The notes under the pieces were generated by a model that saw nothing but the letters and a program-made list of their open reading frames with translations, had not been told where the DNA came from and did not search any database. From DATKRB01 sp963794215 (GTDB lineage Bacteria; Actinomycetota; Acidimicrobiia; Acidimicrobiales; RAAP-2): 64,000 bases of DNA. The position numbers and the translations under genes are program-made. This document shows positions 34,162 to 42,330 of this stretch, piece after piece. The first letter of the stretch is position 1. Every line of letters starts with the position of its first letter. The stretch is from assembly GCA_963794215.1 (NCBI GenBank), contig CAWCCQ010000008.1:186001-250000 (forward strand). Reading direction: 5' to 3'.

Positions 34162-36351
34162 TCAACCGGCAGTCGGGGCGACGAGGCAGCGGCATCCAGG
34201 GTGGGCCGGGGGATGAGCATGGCCGGTCGGGAAGTCGGTTCCCGGAGCCACGAGTCCGGCAAGGGAATTGTCGTCACAGTCCGGGCAGGCATCCTCGCCG
34301 TTGGTGACCAGCCAGCGCACGAACGCGCCCGGACCCGTCGCGGCCAGCACGCCGTCGGAGAAGGCGGCAATGGACATGTCGGCGACAAGGCGTTCTATGC
34401 GCTCGCCTCGCCACTCACGATAAGCGGCGCCGACGCGTTCACCGATGTCGTCGGCCCCGTCGCCCTCCCCGTCCCCCCCGGCCAGGCGGCGTCGCAGCTG
34501 GCTGACCACGGTTTCGGCGAGCTCGACGGCCCCTGCGTCGGCGGCGGCCGTGGCTCGTTGATCGGACAACCGCGTCGGGCGCGGGGGCTTGGCGGTGGGC
34601 TGTAGCTGCTGACGAGCGAAAGTCGAGCCCACCACGTAGGCCTCTCGCAGCAATCGGCTCGACGCCTCGATCAGTTGGGAGCGCTGTTCACCCTCAGGGA
34701 TCAGCAAGTCGTCGTTCCACTGACCCGGTCCGTTGCGAATCGCATCGAGGAGGCGGTTTTGGTCGTCCTGCAGGGCTCGCTTGAGCCGGCGGGTCAAGCG
34801 AGCCACCACGGGATCAAGAAGGTCGGACCGCAGTGCGACCAGCGCCACGTCGCTGTCGCTGTCGCTGTCGCCAGGGTCGGTGCCCCCGACCGGAGGTGGC
34901 TCAGCGACCCCACCCTTTGGCTCATCTTGGCTGGCGCCGCCGCTGATCGCGGGATCGCTTGGAAGGGGATCGTCTCGCCCGTCCTCCGAAGGACCCTCGC
35001 CGGGGGCGGGCTCATGGGTCGCCGCGATCTTCGACCCGTTCCCCGAGGCGTCGGCCGGTCCGGGCCCTTCGGTCGCCGCGGGGCTCGAGGCCGAGCCGGT
35101 GACGGGTGCGGCGGGCTCCTCGTCGAGCGAAGAAGGTTCGCCCTCGGACGTTCCGCCGACCCTGCCTGCGCGGATCCGGGCGAAGAGCTCTTTGACCGAC
35201 TGTTTCTCTCGTGCCTCGGTGCTCGCGAGTTCCTCACCCGCCGCCTCGGCGCTCGGGAGTGCCCCACCCACGACCTCTGCGCTCGCCAGATCAACAGCGA
35301 GCTCTGTGCTGGGAGGTCCTTCGTCGGCGACCTCGAGGCGGGCCAACGCCGAACCCGTGCCATTCGCAGCCTCGACCGACGCGTCATCCGGGGGAGCAGT
35401 TGCCTCTCGGTCCGAGCCTCGATCCACCTCGCTCTGCGAGTCTCGATCGACCTGGGCGTCGGACCCCACGGTCGTGGCGTCCGCGCTCTCGTCAACCACG
35501 CTCGGCGCCTCCGCGGGGTCCGGACCCAGGTCGGCCAGGCGATCGATCCGGACGCCGTCGACGATGCCGTCGTCGATTTCCTCGTCGATCTCGTCCAACT
35601 CGGGCGGCGGCCGGCGGGCGACAGCAGCCGCGGCAGCGCGGGCGTCGTCGTCGGCACGAACCAGATCGGCGACAATGCCGTCAACCGAGCCGCGGACGCC
35701 GCGGACGATGGCCGTGAGCTCGTCACGTGCGGCACGCAGCTGCTCGATCTGCATGTGCAGCTCACGCCGGCGTTGGGCCAGGTCCGCGAGAACCTCGCGT
35801 CGGGCCAGCTGCGCTCGCTCGACCAGCGCACGGCCCTGTTCACGAGATCGAGCGAGCACTTCGTCGCCTTCGATCCGAGCGGCGTCCACCAGTTCGGCGC
35901 TGTCCCGCTCGATCTGCTGGCGGATCGCGCTGGCCGCCAGCTCGGCATCGGCGATCCGCTCGGCCGCCTCGGCCTCGGCCGTCACCTGGGCGTCGGTCGC
36001 CAGCCGTTGCGCCTGGTGGGTGATCGTCGCCGCGGACTCCTCGGCCGCAGTCACGATGCGGGCGGCTTCGGCGTGGGCGGCGCGTAGCACGTTGGCGCTC
36101 TGCTGGCCGAGAGCGCTCGAGATGGTCGCCTCGTCGAGCACCGGATGCCGGGCCCGATCCTCGGCGTCGGCGACCTGGGCACGCAGTTCCTGCTCCCGCT
36201 GCTCGGCGAGCTGGAGCTCGCGGGACACCGAGTCGAGGAACGACCGTACCTCGTGAGGATCGAACCCTCGACGGACGTTGCCAAAGGAGTGACGAGCCAC
36301 GTCGGTGGCGCTCAACCGCGATGACGAGATGGTCGGGCGGTCCTCGGACAT
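34162..36351 (-). CDS. DivIVA-domain coiled-coil protein with MuF-like Cys/His C-terminus
   Basis: 729 residues, no lesion. Residues ~1-55 are a DivIVA/Wag31 N-terminal domain (RLSATDVARHSFGNVRRGFD then PHEVRSFLDSVSREL), which binds curved membranes at poles and septa. Residues ~50-245 are a long Ala/Arg/Glu coiled coil. Residues ~250-510 are acidic, Pro/Ser-rich and probably disordered (DSDSDSD run). The last ~200 residues are a separate domain (LLREAYVVGSTFARQQL onwards) ending in CPDC (689-692) and GHAHPPAHPGCRC (710-722), the Cys/His signature of phage MuF/SPP1 gp7 minor-head proteins. No phage genes are near. The neighbours are YlbL-type protease and UPF0182, so an envelope-growth scaffold is likely; the C-terminal role is unknown. 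Confidence 0.85.
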   Translation of the reverse strand: MSEDRPTISSSRLSATDVARHSFGNVRRGFDPHEVRSFLDSVSRELQLAEQREQELRAQVADAEDRARHPVLDEATISSALGQQSANVLRAAHAEAARIVTAAEESAATITHQAQRLATDAQVTAEAEAAERIADAELAASAIRQQIERDSAELVDAARIEGDEVLARSREQGRALVERAQLARREVLADLAQRRRELHMQIEQLRAARDELTAIVRGVRGSVDGIVADLVRADDDARAAAAAVARRPPPELDEIDEEIDDGIVDGVRIDRLADLGPDPAEAPSVVDESADATTVGSDAQVDRDSQSEVDRGSDREATAPPDDASVEAANGTGSALARLEVADEGPPSTELAVDLASAEVVGGALPSAEAAGEELASTEAREKQSVKELFARIRAGRVGGTSEGEPSSLDEEPAAPVTGSASSPAATEGPGPADASGNGSKIAATHEPAPGEGPSEDGRDDPLPSDPAISGGASQDEPKGGVAEPPPVGGTDPGDSDSDSDVALVALRSDLLDPVVARLTRRLKRALQDDQNRLLDAIRNGPGQWNDDLLIPEGEQRSQLIEASSRLLREAYVVGSTFARQQLQPTAKPPRPTRLSDQRATAAADAGAVELAETVVSQLRRRLAGGDGEGDGADDIGERVGAAYREWRGERIERLVADMSIAAFSDGVLAATGPGAFVRWLVTNGEDACPDCDDNSLAGLVAPGTDFPTGHAHPPAHPGCRCLVAPTAG

Positions 36352-36405
36352 GCTCAGAGCCTACGACCTGCACGTGCTCAAATCGTGGTTGGCCGCCCGA
36401 CGCCC

Positions 36406-37536
36406 TCAGCCCCGGCCGCTGGCCGCTGCCGGCGGGACGTGACCACCGAGGCGGTGGAGTACCCCGAGAGCCTGGTCCAACGAGGAGACCGCGTAGACCC
36501 GCAAGCCGGAACCCGCCGCGGACTTGGCGACCCCGTACTCAGCGGGAGGGACCAGGAAGGCCTTGGCGCCGGCGCGCTCGACGGCCACCGTCTTCTGCTC
36601 GACGCCACCAACGTCGCCCACCGCCCCGGACGGGTCAATGGTCCCGGTGGCTGCCACGACTGTCCCACCGGTGAGATCCCCGCCTTCCAGCACGTCGATG
36701 ATGCCGAGGGTCATCGCCAGGCCCGCCGAGGGCCCACCAATGTCGGAGGTGTCGATCCTTACTGCGAACGGGTAGGTGAAGTCCTGCCAGGTCTCGATCT
36801 CAACCCCGAGGTACGCACGCGAGCTCCCGCTCACCCCCGGGCATCCGGAGGACCCGGTGCCCGCTGGGGCTCTGCCGAGCCGTACGGAACGCTGGACGAC
36901 CTTGCCATGGACCAGGGTGGCGTTGGAGGTCACCGAGGATTCTTCGACCGACAGGGTGACGAGATCCCCGGGCGCTGATCCCTGGAGCGCCCCGATCAGG
37001 GCACAGGCGTCGGGCGTGGGGGTCGTCCCCACGGCGGTGACGATCTCGCCCACGCGAAGTGCGCTGGCCGCAGGGGCGCCGGGTTGGACGGCGAAGATCA
37101 GCACACCGTCGTCGCGCACGCCGACCGAGTAGCCCAGCCGGCTGAGGGCGGCGGCTTTCGCCGCTGCCTGCGACTGGGCCATCTCGAGGTAGCCCTGAGC
37201 CGCCAGCTGCGCCGGCGGCGTCGCCGGACCCAGCACCTCGTCGGCCGGCACGACCGAGGTGCCCGGGCTCCAGCGATCGGGCAGATAGTCAAGCAGCGTC
37301 ACTTGGGAGAGCAGGACATCGGTCAGCAGCACCGCACCGTGGATGTGGTGGGCATCGCGGGAGGGCACCACGATCCGCGGCGCCACCGGTGTGGCGTCGC
37401 CCGGCGACAACGCGTAGTAGGGCAAGTTGATGAGGCTCGCCACGACGGCCAGGACGACCAGAAGGGCGAGAGCGACCGACACCAAGAGCCACCAGCGGCG
37501 GCGGGGTCGGGTCGTCGGTTGCGTGGCCTCGGTCAT
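36406..37536 (-). CDS. YlbL-like PDZ / Lon-type (S16) membrane serine protease
   Basis: 376-residue protein from ATG 37536. An N-terminal anchor (WWLLVSVALALLVVLAVVAS) is followed by SLINLPYYALSPGDATPV, the family opening, a PDZ domain at ~150-240 (RDDGVLIFAVQPGAPAASAL) and a Lon-type proteolytic domain. The catalytic Ser is in DIGGPSAGLAMTLGIIDVLE and the Lys in GGVEQKTVAVERAGAKAFLV, so the dyad is intact. Related proteins degrade membrane or cell-division factors in Gram-positives. It is the first gene of a minus-strand run with the DivIVA fusion and UPF0182. Its start lies 4 bases from the divergent HEAT-repeat gene. Confidence 0.85.
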   Translation of the reverse strand: MTEATQPTTRPRRRWWLLVSVALALLVVLAVVASLINLPYYALSPGDATPVAPRIVVPSRDAHHIHGAVLLTDVLLSQVTLLDYLPDRWSPGTSVVPADEVLGPATPPAQLAAQGYLEMAQSQAAAKAAALSRLGYSVGVRDDGVLIFAVQPGAPAASALRVGEIVTAVGTTPTPDACALIGALQGSAPGDLVTLSVEESSVTSNATLVHGKVVQRSVRLGRAPAGTGSSGCPGVSGSSRAYLGVEIETWQDFTYPFAVRIDTSDIGGPSAGLAMTLGIIDVLEGGDLTGGTVVAATGTIDPSGAVGDVGGVEQKTVAVERAGAKAFLVPPAEYGVAKSAAGSGLRVYAVSSLDQALGVLHRLGGHVPPAAASGRG

Positions 37537-37540
37537 ACTC

Positions 37541-38197
37541 GTGCTGGTGCGACTCGATGGTCCCACGGATCGGGAGAAAAACGCTGTCACGGCGTCGGTC
37601 GCCGATCGCCGCCGGAGGGCCGTAGTCGCCGGCCATCGGAGCGACGAGCGCACCGCTCGGATGCTCGTGAGCGATGCCGAGCCGGTCGTGCGGGCCGCTG
37701 CGCTCGGGGCGTTGACGCGCATGGGTCGGGTCACCGCGGAGGACCTGGCGCGTGGGCTCGAAGACCCCGCCGGCCGCGTTCGTCAACAGGCCACCCGCAG
37801 CGCGTCCGAGCCGCTCGCGGCCTTGGCCTCGCACGTCATCACCGACGCACTCGTCGGCGCGTTGGGTGACGCCGACCCGCTCGTGGTCGACGGTGCCTGT
37901 TGGGCCCTCGGAGAGCGCACCGACCTGACGTCCGTGCAGCCGTTGTGCGAGGTGGCCACGGGCCACCGAGACACCCGCTGCCGTGAAGCCGCCGTCGCCG
38001 CCCTCGGCGCCATCGGCGATCCGAGAGGCCTGAGCGCCGTGCTCGGCTCGCTCGACGACAAGCCAACCGTGCGACGGCGCGCCGCCGTAGCGCTAGCCGC
38101 CTTCGTCGGTCCCGAGGCCGCCGGGGGCCTCGAACGATGTCTGACCGATCGCGACTGGCAGGTCCGTCAGGTGGCCGAGCGGCTGCTGGCGCCCTGA
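37541..38197 (+). CDS. HEAT-repeat (PBS lyase-like) protein
   Basis: About 218 residues made of HEAT/PBS-lyase-type helical repeats: SDAEPVVRAAALGALTRMGR, GLEDPAGRVRQQA, GDADPLVVDGACWALGERTD, TRCREAAVAALGAIGDPRGL, and DDKPTVRRRAAVALAAFVGP then the last RDWQVRQVAERLL. Such proteins act as binding scaffolds. Start uncertain: GTG 37541 or GTG 37547; both would be nearly leaderless given the divergent neighbour. It ends convergent with mreB. No catalytic motif. Confidence 0.75.
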   Translation: MLVRLDGPTDREKNAVTASVADRRRRAVVAGHRSDERTARMLVSDAEPVVRAAALGALTRMGRVTAEDLARGLEDPAGRVRQQATRSASEPLAALASHVITDALVGALGDADPLVVDGACWALGERTDLTSVQPLCEVATGHRDTRCREAAVAALGAIGDPRGLSAVLGSLDDKPTVRRRAAVALAAFVGPEAAGGLERCLTDRDWQVRQVAERLLAP

Positions 38198-38240
38198 CGC
38201 CGCCGTCGTTCTCACGGCATCGGAATCGGCGCTCTCGCGC

Positions 38241-39254
38241 TCACCGGACGGCCGTCGAGAAGAACGGGCGGAGCTCGTCAAATGATTCGAGGCAACGGCC
38301 GGCGCCGAGGGCGACGCACTCGAGCGGCGTGTCGACAAGATGGACGGGAACCGATGTGCCGTTGGCCAAGCGCTGGCTCATTCCGCGCAACAGCGAGCCA
38401 CCACCGACAAGGTGGATCCCCTGAAAAATGATGTCTTGGGCCAACTCCGGCGGCGCGTCGCTCAGGCAGTTCGCAGCCGACTCGACGATCTGGGCCACGT
38501 GCTCCTCGACAGCCGACCGCACCTCCCCCGGACTGAGCAGCACGGTCTTGGGCATGCCAGTGGTGATCTCGCGGCCCCGGATCTCCACCTGGTGTTCCCC
38601 GTCGTAGGGGTAGGCAGAGCCGATGGCCAGCTTCACTGCTTCGGCCGTTCGCTCACCGATGGCGACGTGATGACGATTGCGGACGTGGATTTGCACTGCG
38701 GCATCGAGGTCGAAGCCCCCGCACCGGATCGCGCGAGTGGCCACCACCCCGCCCAACGAGATGACCGCCATCTCCGAGGTGCCTCCCCCCACGTCGACCA
38801 CCATGGAGCCCACTGGCTCGTGGATCGGGAGCCCCGCCCCGATGGCCGCCGCCATGGGCTGCTCGATGAGATAGCTGGACGCTGCCCCGGCCCTCCGGGT
38901 CGCCTCCTTCACCGCCCGGCGTTCCACACCGGTGATTGCGGAGGGCACACAGATCAGCACCTTGGGCCGGTTGAAGCGGCCGACACCACACCGGCGGAGC
39001 AGCACCTGGAGCATCCGCTCGGTGATGTCGAAGTCGGTGATCGCCCCTTGGCGCATGGGCCGGACAGCCACGATGTACCCGGGCGTCCGCCCGATCATCT
39101 GCCAGGCCTCCTCACCGATCGCCAGCACCTCGCGCGTCCTGGTGTCCAGGGCCACCACGGTGGGCTCGTTGAGCACGATCCCGCGGCCCTTCGCATAGAC
39201 CAGGGTGTTGGCCGTCCCGAGGTCGATGGCGAGGTCGTGGGACATCCGCCTCAT
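38241..39254 (-). CDS. mreB: MreB/Mbl-type rod-shape actin homologue
   Basis: Bacterial actin that polymerises under the membrane and directs lateral wall synthesis. 337 residues, family length. Phosphate-1 motif LAIDLGTANTLVYAKGRGIV, connect-1 and MAAAIGAGLPI, phosphate-2 VVDVGGGTSEMAVISLGGVV and adenosine motif IHLVGGGSLLRGM are all present. ATG 39254 or the in-frame ATG 39245 could be the start. mreC and mreD do not follow; instead the neighbours are HEAT, HtrA-like and DivIVA genes. Intact. Confidence 0.93.
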   Translation of the reverse strand: MRRMSHDLAIDLGTANTLVYAKGRGIVLNEPTVVALDTRTREVLAIGEEAWQMIGRTPGYIVAVRPMRQGAITDFDITERMLQVLLRRCGVGRFNRPKVLICVPSAITGVERRAVKEATRRAGAASSYLIEQPMAAAIGAGLPIHEPVGSMVVDVGGGTSEMAVISLGGVVATRAIRCGGFDLDAAVQIHVRNRHHVAIGERTAEAVKLAIGSAYPYDGEHQVEIRGREITTGMPKTVLLSPGEVRSAVEEHVAQIVESAANCLSDAPPELAQDIIFQGIHLVGGGSLLRGMSQRLANGTSVPVHLVDTPLECVALGAGRCLESFDELRPFFSTAVR

Positions 39255-39310
39255 GGTACGGCCCGCCGAGGCGACCAGACCCGACCTCCGCAGCTCGGTA
39301 ACCTCGAACA

Positions 39311-40672
39311 GTGACCCTCAAAGGACCACCTCCCTCTGAGGACGGCTCCGACGACGTGCCCCACGTTCCCGACGAGAACGGCAACGCACTCGAAGGCCAC
39401 CTGGTCGACGATGCCGATGATCCGATCGACGAGGCGCCCACACGCGGATGGGTGCCTCCTGAGGAACGGAGCTGGCGCCATCCCTCGGAGATGACGTTTG
39501 GCACTTCAGGCGACGGAATCTCGGGTCACGAGCTTGCTGGGTCACCAACGGCACCAGGCACCGCTGCCTCCGGCAGGGATGCGGCGGGAACGATCCACCA
39601 CGCCGTGACTAACCGGAGGCGCAGTATGGCGATGGCTCTGGTGGGAACGGGGGCAGCGGCCGCGGTCTTCGCCGGAATCGTGCTGCTCAACAGCATCGGT
39701 TCGGGTAAGGGCAGCCCCCGCGACTACCCCACCGCGACGACGTCGGCGGTGCTCACGACCTCACCGAACCCTGTCGACCTTGCGCCGCAAGCGGCGCGGC
39801 TCGCTGCGGAAGGTCTCGTCGCGTTGAACGTCACCACCTCGCACGGCAACCACCAGGGGTGCGGCATCGCGGTCGTCGGCCGCGGGCTCGTTGCCACGAC
39901 GGCGGACACCGTCCTCGGTGCCACGATGGTCACGGCCACGAGCGCCTCGGGCCAGCAAGAACCGGCCAAGGTGGTCGCGCTCGACCGCGCCTCGGATATC
40001 GCGCTGCTCCGAGTACCCAGTGACGTTCGAGTCCCGACCTTCGGGGTAAGCGACCCCGTCGAGGTGGGCGCACACGCGATGGTGATGGCCCTGGGGACCG
40101 GTGCCCGGGCGTCGGGTGGCGCCCAGCGGGCGGCGGTGTGGACCACCGCGACAATCGAGTCTGCGGCGGCCCCGCTGCGAACAGGCGCCGCCGCTGGGAT
40201 GACCGCGATCGCCGCGTCGGTTGGCGATCTGGCACCGGTGCCCGGCGCCGTGCTCGTGCAGTCCAACGGCGACGTGATCGGCATGTTCGACGCGTCGGGC
40301 ACGTCATCTGGGGAACCCGGTGCGAGCACGTTCCTCCCAGCGCAATTGATCGTCGGTGTGAGCGAGGACCTCGCGCACTTCGGCAAGGTCCAGCATGGCT
40401 GGCTAGACGTGAAGGCCAAGGATGCACCAGCGCCGAACGGCGCTTCGGGCACGGTCGGCGCGCAGGTCTTGGCAGTCGAACCGACTGGGGCGTCGAGAGG
40501 GGTGCTCCGGGTGGGCGACGTCATCGAGTCGGTGGGGGGCGCACCGGTGACATCCATGGCCCAATTGCGCGAGCGACTCTATGTGTTGGGAGCGGGGACC
40601 CAGGTAGAGCTCGGGATCGCCCGCAACGGTGCGCAGACCAGCGCTGAAGTTGATCTGGGCTCCTCCCCGTAG
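39311..40672 (+). CDS. HtrA-like pseudoprotease with PDZ domain
   Basis: 453 residues. An acidic cytoplasmic N-terminus (~110 residues) precedes one helix (MAMALVGTGAAAAVFAGIVL), a trypsin-like domain (~150-340) and a C-terminal PDZ (LAVEPTGASRGVLRVGDVIE). Compared with the active HtrA at 42331-44400, the catalytic His position is Asp (TTADTVLGATMV against TNDHVVAGATVV), the Ser motif GNSGGP is replaced (PVPGAVLVQSNGDVIGM) and only the Asp (DRASDIALLRV) remains. It should bind but not cleave. GTG 39311 has a -10-like TAACCT (39299-39304) six bases before it, suggesting a leaderless message. Divergent from mreB. Confidence 0.8.
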   Translation: MTLKGPPPSEDGSDDVPHVPDENGNALEGHLVDDADDPIDEAPTRGWVPPEERSWRHPSEMTFGTSGDGISGHELAGSPTAPGTAASGRDAAGTIHHAVTNRRRSMAMALVGTGAAAAVFAGIVLLNSIGSGKGSPRDYPTATTSAVLTTSPNPVDLAPQAARLAAEGLVALNVTTSHGNHQGCGIAVVGRGLVATTADTVLGATMVTATSASGQQEPAKVVALDRASDIALLRVPSDVRVPTFGVSDPVEVGAHAMVMALGTGARASGGAQRAAVWTTATIESAAAPLRTGAAAGMTAIAASVGDLAPVPGAVLVQSNGDVIGMFDASGTSSGEPGASTFLPAQLIVGVSEDLAHFGKVQHGWLDVKAKDAPAPNGASGTVGAQVLAVEPTGASRGVLRVGDVIESVGGAPVTSMAQLRERLYVLGAGTQVELGIARNGAQTSAEVDLGSSP

Positions 40673-40687
40673 CATGGAGGGATGGCG

Positions 40688-41929
40688 ATGAGCAGTGACC
40701 GGGGCAACGAGGGAAACCCTCTTCAAGGGCTGCTCGCCGATCTGTTGAAGGTCGTCGGCGGCGCACCCGGCGGGACGACGCCGTGGCTGGAGGCGGCTCG
40801 GGCGCTGGCGCACGGAGTGGCGACCGACGGGGCACCTGAGGCAAACATCGACCCCATTCGGCGCATCGAGCTCGCTGAGTTGGCGAGGGTCGTCGAGATG
40901 CATGTCGCCGAGACCACCGGACTTCCACTCGCCCACGGGGGGCAGCGCCCACCCACGTTCGAGCCGGTCAGCCCGGGCGCATGGGCGCTACGCGCGCTCG
41001 AAGCCTGGCGACCGCTCGTCGAGCCAATCGTGAACGCGGGTGGCGGAAGCCCGGGGCTAGGACAACTGGGCTCGGTCCTCGGGGCGGACGGGGGCCGGGG
41101 CGGCCTCCAGGATCTGCTCGATCAGTTCGCCGTGACCATGGGCCCAGTGCTCTTCGGCATGCAACTGGGATCGGCGGTCGGACACCTGGCCAAGCGGGCC
41201 ATGGGCCAGTTCGCCCTGCCGGTCCCGTGGCCCGAGTCCCCTGAGCTCCTGATCGTGCCGGACAACGTCACGGCATTTGGCGACGATTGGAGCCTGCCGG
41301 CCGCCGAAACTCGTCTCTGGGTATGCATTCGGGAACTGACGATGTCTGCGGTGATGAGCCAGCCCGAGGTCGGCCGACGCCTCCACACCCTGATCGATCA
41401 GGCCATGCGAATGGCGGTCGACGCCCAACAGGGACTGACCGATCGGCTCGGGGCACACGCAGGTGACCCCGAAGCCCTCCAGAGCTTGTTGAGCGACCCC
41501 GAGTCGATGTTGGCCGATCTTCTCGGGCCCGGTCGTCGGAGCGGGTCGGCCCATCTCACTGCGCTCACCACGGCCATCGGTGGCTACGTCGACCACGTCA
41601 CCGCGAGGATCGCCCAGAACCTCGTGGGATCCAACGCGGCCCTCGGCGAAGCATGGTTCCGCCACTGCGTGGAGGACAACGATGGTCAGCGCGCCGCCGG
41701 GGCACTGTTCGGTTTGGACCTGGGACGGGAAGAGACCGAGCGCGGTGCTGCGTTCGTCCGAGGAGTGGTCGAGCGTGCCGGCGAAGACGGCCTTGCGCTG
41801 TTGTGGACGGCTCCACGCAACCTGCCGACGCCGGCCGAGGTCGACGCGCCAGGACTCTGGCTCGAACGAATCAGCCTGCCCGAGCTTCCCGACGTCGACG
41901 AGGAGCTCGGCGGCTCCGACCAGGCCTGA
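40688..41929 (+). CDS. DUF2342 / TIGR03624-type zincin-like protein
   Basis: About 413 residues. GGAGGG (40676-40681) favours ATG 40688 over 40682. The N-terminus (EGNPLQGLLADLLKVV) and central LFGMQLGSAVGHLAKRAMGQ, then LPVPWPESPELLIVPDNVTA, match an actinobacterial family annotated as zinc-dependent metalloprotease or coenzyme-F420-associated hydrolase. At the expected zinc helix, however, it reads ETRLWVCIRELTMSAVM, with no HExxH, so catalysis is doubtful. The end of the family (IGGYVDHVTARIAQNL) is present. It starts within 20 bases of the pseudoprotease stop and ends 3 bases from a convergent gene. Confidence 0.65.
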   Translation: MSSDRGNEGNPLQGLLADLLKVVGGAPGGTTPWLEAARALAHGVATDGAPEANIDPIRRIELAELARVVEMHVAETTGLPLAHGGQRPPTFEPVSPGAWALRALEAWRPLVEPIVNAGGGSPGLGQLGSVLGADGGRGGLQDLLDQFAVTMGPVLFGMQLGSAVGHLAKRAMGQFALPVPWPESPELLIVPDNVTAFGDDWSLPAAETRLWVCIRELTMSAVMSQPEVGRRLHTLIDQAMRMAVDAQQGLTDRLGAHAGDPEALQSLLSDPESMLADLLGPGRRSGSAHLTALTTAIGGYVDHVTARIAQNLVGSNAALGEAWFRHCVEDNDGQRAAGALFGLDLGREETERGAAFVRGVVERAGEDGLALLWTAPRNLPTPAEVDAPGLWLERISLPELPDVDEELGGSDQA

Positions 41930-41932
41930 GGC

Positions 41933-42226
41933 TCAGTCCGCGGTCTCCTCAGGGAAACCGAGATCCCAGTCCAGTGCCAGGTTTTCACGTTCGGCATCCC
42001 GTACCACCCGCTCGCGGTTACGCCGGAACTGTGGGTCGTGCGGCGGCAGGAGCACCAGTCGGGCCAAGGCCCGGTCCCTGAAGGCGTCGATCATCTCGGG
42101 ATCACCGAAGTCCGACTGCACCTCCCAGTGGGGCGCCACCGGCCCGAGGTAGACGACGCGGACGTGACCCACCGGCTCGACCGGCACCGCCGGATCGACT
42201 GTTGGGTCCTCTACCTCGGGGGACAT
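41933..42226 (-). CDS. Conserved small hypothetical protein
   Basis: 97 residues from ATG 42226, preceded by GGAGGTGGC. It contains VEPVGHVRVVYLGPVAPHWE and VQSDFGDPEMIDAFRDRALA, with a charged C-terminus (QFRRNRERVVRDAERENLA). No membrane segment or catalytic motif is visible and I do not recognise the family. It sits downstream of the active HtrA gene on the same strand, about 105 bases away, and could be co-transcribed. Confidence 0.6.
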   Translation of the reverse strand: MSPEVEDPTVDPAVPVEPVGHVRVVYLGPVAPHWEVQSDFGDPEMIDAFRDRALARLVLLPPHDPQFRRNRERVVRDAERENLALDWDLGFPEETAD

Positions 42227-42330
42227 GCCACCTCCAACGTTGCGCTTCACGAACGGGCTGCCAGAGTACCGGCTCGGCAGCCCGGTTCGTCGAGCGGCGG
42301 GTCACGTCTGGCTCGCGGTCGACGACCGCC

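Noticed and set aside
34162..34400. MuF-like motif as evidence of a prophage
   Set aside because: No terminase, portal, capsid or other phage gene is near, and the motif is in frame with a DivIVA protein in a core neighbourhood.
35027..36256. Ser/Arg-rich plus-strand frame opposite the DivIVA gene
   Set aside because: It mirrors the Ala/Glu/Arg-rich coding strand and has no domain or ribosome site.
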